Source: Antedon mediterranea
Taxonomy: Eukaryota > Echinodermata > Crinoidea > Comatulida > Antedonidae
Assembly (NCBI RefSeq): GCF_964355755.1
Contig: NC_092676.1
Location: forward strand, 27,574,288 to 27,634,287
Direction of reading: 5' to 3'
DNA: 60,000 bases
Below are positions 35,601-48,800 of this stretch, one piece after another. The notes beneath the pieces were generated by a model, which ran no database searches, was not told the origin of the DNA, and saw only the letters and a list, made by a program, of their open reading frames with translations. The position numbers were made by a program, and so were the translations under genes. How positions within the stretch are numbered: position 1 is the first letter of the stretch; each line of letters starts with the position of its first letter.

Positions 35601-38600
35601 CACAATCAAGAAAGACTACTTATTCTTATGTTCTTATCCATAGGTTTGAGGTATTTCAGGGCACTTAGTACATGCAGTCTAACTTTTTTTTTCTCACAGT
35701 TTGTTTGAACCCCTGTCACCCTTCAGCACACCCTAAGAAGCCCCTTGATAACATTCTTTGTCTGTAAAAGGTCATGCACTTTGACCTCCACCCTGCTTTT
35801 CTAGACTGCTTTCCTACAGGTGTATGATATAACCCACCCCAGTATTTACAGTAGATCATGATTATTAAACCATTCATGAATGCTATCTAAATTATTAAAT
35901 TATTTCTAAAACGGAATGAAGAAGGATGGAGATTATTAAAGACACCTTCCCTACAATTTGTGACGTTTTGTAAAAATAATACATATATATTACTTTAAAA
36001 ACATTAAACCATGTCATTCCTTGTCTGGCGGCTATAATTCGAATCGACTTATTTTTCACATTTTTAACCGTTTAAAGACGAAAAAAGTTATCGCAATAGG
36101 ACCATATAGTATTATTTTTACATTAAATATAGTTTGTGATCTTAAATTAGATCTAAAAAACGTAGGGAAGGGGGCTTTAAGTACTGCCACTCCCAGGGCT
36201 GCAAATTAAGGAATATTTGCGACCACATTTTTCATTATGAATCCACCTCTGATTTGATTTAATTATTTTCTTCAGAGATTCATTGAATACACTTAATTAG
36301 TTAAGATGATTTAATGCTGGTAGTCTTCTATAGCATCTAAAATGAGCACTTCTCTTTAAACGCGGGCAGTATTGAATTTCTTAGAAAAGATGAAACAAAC
36401 AAATGTCATTAATCTCGGCATGATTGTAGTACCGACACAATTTGGTTGGATGTAATTATTGTGCTAGGCGGAGTGGGTGCGAGAACTCCCACCTCACCCA
36501 CTTTATTTTAACACCAATCCCAGGTATGAATGCTCCCACCCACCCTTTTTGTCATCCACCCCTCTCTAGTCTAACTACCTCCATTAAACAAAAGCTTTCT
36601 AATTTGCAATTTCAGTAAAAGAAGAAAAAAAACATATCACATTTTCAACTACTCGTTATTTGTTATTATAATATCATTTTAAATTATACTCGAAAACGAA
36701 AATTTTTTTCCGAAAGTTTACAACTTTTTATGGCTGTTGATCGTTTTGATTTAGCTTTATACTAATTTATTTCTATCCATTTAGATCCAGTCATGTATTT
36801 TTTTTGATAATTTGCCTTTGAATTTATAATAATCTTATAAATAATAATAAATTGATAATGATAATAATTAATATGATTATTAATAAGCTGATATGTAATT
36901 TTACTTTTGATCAACAAGGAAGTACATTGTTATACATGGCCTCGAAATATGGAAGTTTTATCTGCTGTTATAGATCATACCACGCGACAGGATATATAAA
37001 ATTAAAGTGTATATTTATATTACAGTTATAGTAATCCATTTTTGTAGGTCATCATCTAGACTATCCTTTGTAGCTACAGTTTGTGCATCATAAACCTTAA
37101 TATTTTTACGATTTCTTTTCTCAAGAAAGCACATGAATGAATGCACTTTATACATTTTTCCCCTCAGAAATAGTTATACTAGGCTGTTATTGTTAACCCT
37201 ATTATGTTGCCCATACAACCATATCTGAAAAAAGGGAACATAATATTTAGCACCCCTATGAAATAATAAGCTATTCCTATTCAGGGGATACTCATATCTG
37301 AATACTCATATTTAGTGGGCACTCTAATTCAAGGGATACTCATATTAAAGTAGGCACTCTAATTTAAGGGATACTGCCTATTTAGTGGTCCACACTCTTA
37401 CTCAAAAGATACTTTTATTAAAGTAGGCACTCTAATTCAAGGGATACTCCTATTAAGTGGTTTGCACTTTTACTCAAAGGATACTCTATTAAGTCTCTAA
37501 TTATAGGGATATTCCTATTTAGTGGGCTGCACTCTTATTCAAAGGATAACCCTATCAAGTGGGCCGCACTCTCTTATTCAAGGGATACTCATATTAAAGT
37601 AGGCACTCTAATTATAGGGATACTCCTATTTAGTGGGCTGCACTCTTACTCAAAAGATACTTTTATTAAAGTAGGCACTCTAATTCAAGGGATACTCCTA
37701 TTAAGTGGTTTGCACTTTTACTCAAAGGATACTCTATTAATGTCTCTAATTTAAGGGATACTCCTATTTAGTGGGCTGCACTCTTATTCAAGGGATAACC
37801 CTATCAAGTGGGCCGCACTCTCTTATTCAAGGGATACTCATATTAAAGTAGGCACTCTTATTCAAGGGATACTCATTAAATTAGGCACTGTAATACTATA
37901 CTCCTATTTAGTGGCACTCTTTAATCAGATGTCTTCCATATGCCATATATTTGAAGGACTGAGCGGCAGAAGAACTGTTACAATAAGAATTGGTACAAGT
38001 CATATTAAAATCAATGTTTCAAAATATATCTTTAAAAAAGAACAATAATACAATTTTCATGTATTATATATAATTGAATAGCTTCTTTACTTCAAACATA
38101 GAATATGTTTTAGACAAACCAAGCGTGACCTTTGCAGGTATTGATTGTGTAGTGATTATTATGCATAGACCATCCTAGCAATGATTACATACTCTAAACC
38201 TATGTCAATATTAATGGGTCTTTATTTTGATTATTCAGAAACATTTGATTTGCTGGGTATAATAATACATATCATGTTTTAGTCGTCCGTTAATAAATAT
38301 TTCTGCTCCATGGGTAAACTACAAGGCGGCATATGTGAATATTCAGCTAAGGAACATGAATTTGGGACTGACAGGTAGTTGAAATAGTGTGCTTGATACT
38401 TGAAGGACAGAGAGGTGTAGAGTTGAGCTATGTAATGATATAATACAGCGAAATTCTGATAACACAGACCAGTATGTTGTATACTTCATCGAAATAAGAA
38501 CACTGGTCCCTCTAGTTGTTGTTTCATACAGTATTTCGTTTTCTTTTGCAGTGGGATCGTTACATGTTATGCAACGGCACTCCGGACCCCACCGTACCTG

Positions 38601-41600
38601 GGGAGATAAATGCCTACATCAACCTATGGAAAGAGGATAAAGATCGTAATCATATTGACTATGTGCTGGACGAAAGCAAATTGACATTATTAGTAGGTAT
38701 TTCAATAAAGTAATACAAAAAAGACTCATTCAATCTAAAATGAGATTGAAGTGAAACAAGGTTAGAATGGTGCAAATTTTTAAAATGCTGAGGGTGGGTG
38801 CTAACAAATTAAGTTTGAGGCAAGTATACAGTATCTGGTAACTACAAAATACTGAGGGTCAGTATGTGGAAAGGATGTAGTTTGTAAAATACCGAAAAGG
38901 GGTGGGGTGAGGGTGTCCAGCTAAAATAAGTAAGTATGAGGCAAGGATGTAATTAAAAAATACAGAGGTCAGTGATAAAAGAGTAAACACGGAGAAAGGA
39001 TATATATGGTGGTAACTACACAATTCTGCAGTTCAGTTATAACAATAGTATGTGAAAAGGATATAGTTTATAAAATACAGTGAAAAACGTGTGGAGGAGG
39101 AGGGGGGAGGGCCAAAATAGTATGTATGGGGGAGGAGGGTGCCAAAATAGTATGTATGGGGGAGGAGGGGGCTAAAATAGTATGTATGGGGGAGGAGGGG
39201 CCAAAATAGTATGTATGGGGGAGGAGGGTGCTAAAATATGTATGTGAGGTGGGGGGGGGGGGTGTTAAAAATTGACCTACAAAGCACAACCACAACTATC
39301 ATGAGCCTTGACCTTAAATAATTTTAAATTCTTTTTAATATAATACCTAAATAATTATTGTGATTTGAGTCTAGTTTTCAACAAGCGATTGAGTTTAATA
39401 GCTGAACCATAGCATTGTCTGAAATGTATTCACAGATTCTATATTTATATCACAAACCCATCATTTACTTTGAATATTTCACACCATGTATTCTGCTTTT
39501 TATATCCTTTCCGCAAGTTGGTAATTGGATTTTTAATGGCTGTCCACACAGCATTGATTAGCTGCTTGAACTTTGTACATAATCTTCATCTATGTAATTG
39601 TGGTCAGACGGCTTAGACTAATTTAAAAATGCTGATATGTCAAGTCAGCACGTTGATGCATTCTGAATTAGACGACATTGGATTGTTCTTTTTAGTTTGA
39701 AGTAGTAGACAATGAAAAAAGATGAAATTAATAGATAGATGATATAAATGTTTTATATTATATGAGAATAATTTGTGGTATAGATATATGGGTTATACCC
39801 ACAGCATTGTACTTTTTTTCAGTAATTTGCCTTTGGAGTTATAGGTTCATTTTTAGCAATACAGTATTGCAGAGTATTGGACATGAACTTTGACTTTTAA
39901 ACCACTGTAATTAATTTATTAATTAATTTAGTTTAGTTTACGGTTTATTTTTAACAGTAGACAGTAATAGAAAAATGTTTTATAATTAGTGAGGAATGAT
40001 GTACACATTGAAAATAGTTATAGGAAAATAAATTTGCATCGGTTTACTGATGTAAAAAGATAGGATAAGAATTTTGAATATTAAGGGAAATAATGCTAAG
40101 CAAACACTGAATAACAAAACTCATATTAGATATTCTTTGAAAATTATTATAGATTTAAAATCTTGAATTGGCCTTGCAAAACTGCTACATTAATGCCAGG
40201 TAATATAACTCCCACATGAAGTTTACTGTACATTTCCTATAAAAATCAATTTACAAAGGTAAGGCTTGCGTCGAGCCAACTATCGCGGATAAAATAAATC
40301 ATGCACGTTTCCAAAACCAAACTACAAATGTAAGGGGCACAGAAACCAGGTCAGTTGGCCTTGATCCATACCAATGTCAGCTCCACACAAGGATCGAACA
40401 CATGTGTTCCCGTTTCCTGTACAGCGGTTCCGCCACAGAGCACATGGTGTTGGTCGAGAGGTGCACGTAAACTCCACTAAATTGGAACAAACTTTTAATA
40501 CTTCGAGTCAAATAGCAAATGAAATCGGAAGTATATTCTGCGGTATGGAAGGGACAGGTTTTTGAACAACCTTTTACGCTGTTTGTCATTGTAAGTTTCT
40601 GGCACGCACGTTAAACCAATTGTAGAGTATCGGGCATGAACTTGACGTTCGACCAATTGTACATTAAGAACATATTGCCAGCCATAATTTTATTACCGTA
40701 CTGTGATTTCCTCGAAAAAATACTGCAGTCATAGCGTGCAAGATGTTTTAGGTTTTTTAACTAATTATTTGAATGAAAATGTTGGTGGTACTGCACTGGC
40801 CTAACTAGAAATTTGTATGCAAAATTATCGGTGGATAACGTCTCAAACGCGAATCACTTTCGTTTTCAAGGGAGCAGGGGTGTTTCCCAGTCAGAATAGT
40901 AATAAGTTGGATTTTATTAGAAGTAAGAAGAATATGATTTTATGTAATTGTGTGGTTGCTAAATTTTATACACTATACAATGGAAGAGGAAGTGTCGTGT
41001 AAATTTAAGTATAATATTCATTGTAATTTATTCCAGTATACAAAGGTAAATATTTACACAGAGGTCAGTGTAACTTATTATGCGAGCGAGCGAGCAAGTG
41101 CAATGAAATCCGACGCATTATAATACACAGTACAGCTTTTATCTTAATACCAGGCTTGTCAGTTGAATAGATTAAAACATGTTAAATTGGACGGTGTTCT
41201 CACTTTCACATGTATTGTATATTATTATACACACTATATGTATATGCTACTTTCAACTTAACCTTAGTACTGTACAAAAGTAAGTGTACATTAAGTATGC
41301 TGTATCTTCACATATGACAATATCTGTCTAGTATCATAGGTAAGTTCCGCAATACAGCATGTCATGTGTATCACATGTGGTTTCTGTATCATGGAAGGTT
41401 AGGGTCTATGATACAGGCATGAAATTTAAAAAACATGAGATGCCCTGTATTGCAAAATTTGCCCATGATTCCGAGAATTGACTGACCCCTGGTTTATTTA
41501 ATCCTGCTGCTAAATACACTGGATTTCATGGTGTGTTTTATTTAAATTTATTTATATAATTATATTTGTTTGTTTATAGTTGATCGAAGAAGTTGAAGAA

Positions 41601-44600
41601 CACATTAAAAGCCTTACAGATGAGGAGCTGCTGGACCCAAATAACAAGTTCTTACAGGACACTGTGACGGACTTGGAGGCGTTAATATCGCACAAGTTGG
41701 ACGAGGCCAGTTTGCAACTTTTAAAGGTACAGTCAACATCATTTTAAAATAGCACACTTTTGATAGCACTGCCATAATCACTGTAAACTACGAAACCAGT
41801 AGAGCGTAACAGATATGTACATGTTCACAAATTATAATTTGCTAATATTAATTATGGCTTCCATTAAATAAGCCACATTTTTTAATTGTGGTGATTGCAC
41901 AAGCTATCACAACCAATTCCTTTTTAATGAGCATGTGTTTGGTGTACTACTGAGTTTGGTATAGTGATAATTAAATATTTCTACTATTATAAAACTATTC
42001 AAAGAAACGCTTTTTTCACCCTCCAGAATCTTCTTGCTAGAGTGTGAAAATCTGCTCTTAAAACTCAACTGTCAGTTGACTAGGTATTAAGCGAGATTTA
42101 AGCAAACCCATTTCTGAAATAGGTGCTATTTTAAGTTAGCCTTCTTTAACAAAATTTAAAGCTAGATATTGTCCACAAACAGCATTTACTCACTTGTCTA
42201 ACTATAAACTATCGTGTATACTTGAATTGATAAGTGGTATCTTAAGAATGGTTTTAAAGTAGATTTAAGCTTTAGTAGGTAAAGATACGTGTATTTTTTT
42301 GTCCATTATTTATGAGGCAGGTTTATGATAATACCTTCTCATTGTACTGAATTGTACACAGTATGTAGACATGATTTTTCCAGTAGAGTCTTTATTTTAT
42401 AATGTCTTAATTAAACTAAGTCTCATTAAGGAGTGTAGTTGAGTTATAACCCTGGGACTAGGGCAGGATTGAACCCTGGACCAGGGCAGGAATGAACCCT
42501 GGGACCAGGGCAGGATTTAACCCTGGGGCCAGGGCAGGATTGAACCCTGGACCTTAGGATTGAAAGACAAGCATGTTAACCACCAAGCTACAACTCCACT
42601 ACAGCTTTTCCTACACTGACCAACGATACACAGAGCATTTATTTATTTGCCACTGCTGTGTTGTCTCGTTCCAAAGTACATAAATAGTTTCTTATGGTTA
42701 TAAGTACTGTATTAAGTCATTTGATTTAATTAAACAAAAACATAGGTTTTGAATCTTTCATGCTTCCATGTTCTGGACATCTCCAGTGTCATTTTTGTTT
42801 CGAAAATGTTCTTCAACTTCATCTTCAAATTTGTCTTCATGCTTCTTCCATAACCAAGATGCCATTTCTTGTTGAAACTCAAGCTTTTGCTACTGTTACC
42901 ATCGTTGCTGTGTGGCTTTGTCTGGTAGTACTGGCATATGGACATCGTTGTATTTGTCTCCGATGTTCATTTGCTGGCACTCTCAGACACCATGCTCTTT
43001 CATCCTCTTTGCTTTCATTTGACATCATTTGAATGAAGTAATTGCAACTATCAAGTCTTCTAAACAATGTGTTTTATCTTTTTTATAATATAAGTTGTTT
43101 TCACATTTGCTGATCCTGACAAGTCTTCTAAACAATGTGTTTTATCTTCTACTTTTTATAATTATAAGTTGTGTTCACAGTCACCACTGTATAGTCAATC
43201 GTAGAACATTTGAAGCTGTTCTGAATCATATTTAAAAAAATTACATCCGACGCAAGTGCTCGTATAAATGCTGTCATTACCTGAACTTGTCAAATATAAC
43301 TCTAGGACAACTGCAAAATGCTAATGGGTTAGAGTATTAAAGAATACTACTAACAGGTCATAATGAAACTTCTATAGTCGGTGAAAATTAAGCTAGTAGG
43401 TGGCCTAAATAAAAACTGAGAATAAGAAATTCAAAATTGCTAACACTGACCAACCTCGACCAGAAATACCAGTAATTCTAAACCTCCATCAATTCGGAAG
43501 ACTACTGTGCTAAATAAGGGTATACAGCAGTAACATGGTAAATCTGCAGTTTTTGACGTAATTTGATGGTGATTGAAAAGAGGTAGTCGGAAGAAAGAAC
43601 TGCATCAACACTTGATTGTTTAAAGTCCCTGATAGTACTGGCATATGGACATCGATCTGTTATGTTTCCGGTGTTCATTTGCCCTTACTGCCGAGTACGA
43701 TGCTCCTTCAACAAACCTTTATGCTAGACTGTCTCTTTTCTTTGTCTTTCCGTCCAAGACTTGTTGAGAATGCTTCCTTACTGTTTGTCTTGATGTGTGC
43801 CATACTTATCTTATAGTAGATATAGATCCAAGTTGACTTGTTTAATCTGCAGGCTTCAACATACCTTTATGTTAGACTGTCTCTTTTCTTTGTCTTTCCG
43901 TCCAAGACTTGTTGAGAATGCTTCCTTACTGTTTGTCTTGATGTGTGCCATACTTATCTTATAGTAGATATAGATCCAAGTTGACTTGTTTAATCTGCAG
44001 GCTTCAACATACCTTTATGTTAGACTGTCTCTTTTCTTTGTCTTTCCGTCCAAGACTTGTTGAGAATGCTTCCTTACTGTTTGTCTTGATGTGTGCCATA
44101 CTTATCTTATAGTAGATATAGATCCAAGTTGACTTGTTTAATCTGCAGGCTTCAACATACCTTTATGTTAGACTGTCTCTTTTCTTTGTCTTTCCGTCCA
44201 AGACTTGTTGAGAATGCTTCCTTACTGTTTGTCTTGATGTGTGCCATACTTATCTTATAGTAGATATAGATCCAAGTTGACTTGTTTAATCTGCAGGCTT
44301 CAACATACCTTTATGTTAGACTGTCTCTTTTCTTTGTCTTTCCGTCCAAGATTTGTTGAGAATGCTTCCTCACTGTTTGTCTTAAAATGTGTGCCATGCT
44401 TATCTTATAGTAGATATAGATCCAATTTGGCTTTTTCTATTAGTTGGCTTATCTTTCTAAAGTATCTGTTAATGTAAACATTAAGTGAAGCCTTGAATGC
44501 TACATTTTAATTAATTAATAAGTAATTAGAAAGACATTGTTCTTTACAATTTGCATGAATGGAACTTTGATTAGTATTATGTTACAATACATAATAATAT

Positions 44601-45765
44601 AATATTTTGTTGCAATATATACTTCCCTATTTATTCTTGTTGTCTTGTACATCGATACATGTTTTTATTATAATGTAATATTTGGCCCATAGATGTTAAT
44701 TTATTAAACATCTTTGTAAAGGGAATCGTAACACAAGTGACCTTTAACATCTGTAAATGTGTGTTTGGTCTTGTCCAGTTTACTATTCTAATCTAGGCAT
44801 AAAAGTAGTGTTAAAAATCTTTCCTCTTTCGTTAAATTACTGCTCCAAGCATTTTAAAATGTTGACCCCTGAACTATTGATCTCTGAACTTATTTTGTTT
44901 ACAACCTCCATTCCATAATACAAACACTTCTTTTAAGATTGTTGCAATTTATCAGGTTACATTGTTTAGACTACCATGCACTACATATTTCTAATAAAAT
45001 TATACAGAGACTCCACACATTGCTTTATTGTGAAATCCCTATATTGACTATAGAAATTAAGAATGTGGAATTGGACAACGTGACACACATGTTGTAGAAC
45101 AACTTCTTTGGGACAGTCACACCCCTATTGATAGAACACCCCTATTAAGGGGACAGTCACACCCCTATTGATAGAACACCCCTATTAAGGGGACAGTCAC
45201 ACCCCTATTGATAGAACACCCCTATTAAAGGGACAGTTTCTCATAAAATTAGCCAGAGGCAACGCAATTATACTGTATGCAATTATGGCTGACCTCTATC
45301 TAGGGGAGCCCTTATTGGCACCGAAAGGTGTCTCCTAAAGCATTCCACTGTATTACTGTACAGTACCACTTGAATATGCAAACTACACAAAATACAGCTT
45401 AAAAGGTATGTCACAGAATTTCGACTGATAGCAAGTTTACTAAAGTGGCTATTTATGTGCGAAATGTCATTGTTAAAATAATGGTTTTAAAACTGGTAGT
45501 TTTAGTAGACAATACCAAATGAATACATCAATTGGATGTTGTACTACTACTAAACATATTAATGATATTTTAATGTCATAGTATAGGTCAATGAACTTTA
45601 ATTATTTCAGAGATTTAATTATTTTTAGAGATTTTTAAACAATGTTTCAGTTATAAAGCACCTATGTATTTTAATATGATTCCTAAAATCATTCGACAAT
45701 CTGAAAATGTTATTTCCTTTAAACGTGAACTTAAACAATTTATTTCCAGTTAATATTGTTCGTAC

Positions 45766-45807
<42 letters not shown>

Positions 45808-48800
45808 TATCTGTCAACGATTTTAACTTTTATATGAATTTTATATAATCATTGTAAATTTTTAAGCCTTTAATATATTTTATGTCATTTGAATATTTAA
45901 TATTTTATGTGTTGTACTGTATGTTTGTTTTATCGAGGGCCCTGAATGATCAGTTCCATTTAGGAACTGGATAGGCTACCCTCAGTAAATATGGTAATAA
46001 ATAAATAAATAAATGCTGTGCTCATTACTGTAGCAATATGCATAGCCAAATAAATTAGCATGTTAATGCAATCGGTTGCATTGAGATCTTGTAAAACTAA
46101 CAATGTAGCATTTACATAAATTTATTCTCAAATTCACATAAATGTATGAGGCTAAATTAACTAACCTCTATTAAGTATTAGGAGACCCTTTAAGGACCAC
46201 ACAGAGTGTTCCCTTAATAGGGGATGTGTCCTAAATAAGGGTTAGCTGAGTAGTATTAAAATATTATTTCCCCTTGTTTGTTTCATAGTGTCTCCTCAAC
46301 AGGGTTTCCCCACAATAGGGATGGACCCTCAACAGAGGTACTGAGATAATGATGCTTTAAAGTTTATCCGCTTTTTAAGAACAATGTGTTTACAATTTTA
46401 ATAATAAATTTATTACAATAAAAAATGGCTAGATCCTGTTCTGTCGTGAGTATGCAAAAAGGATTGTCAAATTGTATAATGATGAATATGCTTGATACAT
46501 AAGACTTGAGGGATTTGTTTGACCAGATCTGTTTGGTTGATATTCGTAATCAATACAGTCACTAATGCTGTTTGTACAGCTCGTTGGAATACTTGATGAG
46601 ATTATTTATTCATTGTAAAAAATGATGATGAACTTCTATTTAGGGGACACATTATCAGGACCAGACAAGTTCTCCCTTTGAATAAGGGTTAACCATGTTG
46701 TTAAAAAATATTTTTCCTTGTTCCTTTAATATCTTCCTTGAATAGGAGTGTCCCAAGTGAGGGGTTTTGCAGTATGTACCTACCATTTTAAAGTACCTCT
46801 ACGTGGTCTGAAAAGCAGATGTAGTGAGAGATAGAGAGGTGTAGAGGAAGGGTGTTGAAAGGTTTTGTATATTAAAGGACTATTTTGACCTTTTGTTTTT
46901 AAATACATGAACTAACTAGCATAGGTGTTTAGCACCTGTTTGGTCTTTCCGTGCCTCCTTTTATAATTGTTTTGTCTTCTTTGTTATGTATATGGCAGAT
47001 ATTGAATAAATAAAAAAAAAAAAAAACAACAGACTCAGTACACATTACCATATATTTCGGTGTATAAGTCGCACCTGTGTATAAGACGCACCCCTAACTG
47101 AGAGTAAAATATCGGTATTTTTTATATCGTCGGTGTATAAGACGCACCTTATATTTCATCAAAACAATGTTTTTTTAAATTGTAATCAATATTATTGTAA
47201 TAATATATTTTGTTATATCTGCAACGGCGTCCTTTATTTAGGTTTTTTCTTACCTAGGATCGGCCGCGCCCAGCCTCAACAGCCGCAACATCGAGTGCAT
47301 GACCGTGTGTGTAACACGTACGTGTGGGCTAGCCTCGCTCGATCATTTCGAGAGGGCGCACGTTTTCACGGACAATCGTATTCGATTAGTATCTATGTAT
47401 CCGAGAAGTGTGTACGCTAGGTCCATTCTATAATCACCTGGAGAATATACTAGTCGAATACCGTAAACCATGTGGCCGCCAAGAAGGGCTTGCGCTGGGG
47501 GTACGGCGATCGTGCGTATAACTACTGTATAAATAAATACTATTCCAATCGTACGTAAACGTTTACAAATGAAATTTTATCGCCATAATGAACAAATCTT
47601 TTCATCATATTTAGTATAACATCATGCTAAAATGCCTTGAAAACTAGGCAGAAGCAGGTTGCCGTTACGTTAGTTAGTTACTGTAGCTAGGCCTAGCCTA
47701 CTCAGGCCTAGCAAACGAGGTGACGATAGCCTAGGCCTAGGCCTATGTACAATCTGTGTGGTGAGGCATTTATATTCAGTGTATAAGACGCACCCTTAAT
47801 TTAGAGGTCAAATTTGCATGTCAAAAGTGCGACTTATACACCGAAATATACGGTATATGGATTTATAGCGTTTGGGAAGTTTTTATTTAATAAATAGGAA
47901 AAAATGAAATAGAGGTTTCCAATGGTTTCTTATGTGCTTTGCTTTGTTAAAGGCCTTGAAATAATATTTCCTTTTTTTAAAAGTAAATAAATGTAATTAA
48001 TCAATACAGTTAATAGATACCTGAATTCAATTAATTTAAAAATAGAAATATTGATTTTTAGTTTTGAATTCTTAATAATTTCATATTTGTTTGTCTTCAC
48101 AATTAAGATTATTCATGGATTTTAAGATTTTCCTTAATTTCTTATTTAAATAACGTAAGTGACCATATGGTAACTATTAACTATATAGCTCATGAATATT
48201 CATTAGATTCCTAAGGCTTGTATTTCTTCATATTAAGTATAGATCTCTGTATACAGGATGTTAATTAAAGGTTGGGCCTGGCTGTGTCCTTATACACAGA
48301 TTCTTGATTTCTCAGGTGACACTGCCTTTAAAATTATGTGAAGTGGGAAATTCCCATTGGACTTTTGTATGTGTTAAATATGGGACTCATTTATGTGTAA
48401 CTTAACACTTTCACCGCCAGGCATTCAATAAAGGAAGTACCCTTACCGCCAGCCATTTTAGATTTTACCTGTTTTTCAAAGCTCATAGCAAAGGTGTTTG
48501 TAATCAGAAAGACATGCAATATACAGATTTTAGCCTGGACTGCACCGTCTGTCAGTGTCACGATTCTCAACCTAATTCTACAAACTAGCCTAGGCCTAGC
48601 TAGCTAAATTATCTCCAATTATTTATTACATTTTATATACAAGATTTAGGTAAAAATATACCTACATCATCTGGGGATAATAAATACTCATTTTCAGAGT
48701 CAGAGTCGGCAAATATTTCTGCAATTGCTTCGTCTGCAGTAAGCACATTATATTGTTTATGATGTAGGCCAGCTCGGGTCAATGGCACTAGGGGTTAATA

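Larger units (their letters stand above)
34583..38551 (+). other. DNAI7 intron 4
   Basis: Holds a ~110-bp tandem duplication at 34966-35185 (TTTGTTGCTGATGCA and AAATTAAATGAAAAAGCGTA in both units), a possible LINE tail at 35515-35596, the inverted repeat copy at 36010-36180 and the large array at 37240-37920. No other gene is seen. Confidence 0.6.

Noticed and set aside
40374-40589. Overlapping 63- and 70-codon frames on opposite strands
   Set aside because: The region is slightly GC-richer, but neither product resembles a known domain and there is no splice-site support.
47133-47420. 95-codon frame also present in family A copy 2 (30370-30573, minus)
   Set aside because: Its presence in two copies reflects shared transposon DNA; no domain, different lengths after the first ~50 residues, and it overlaps the inverted-repeat end.
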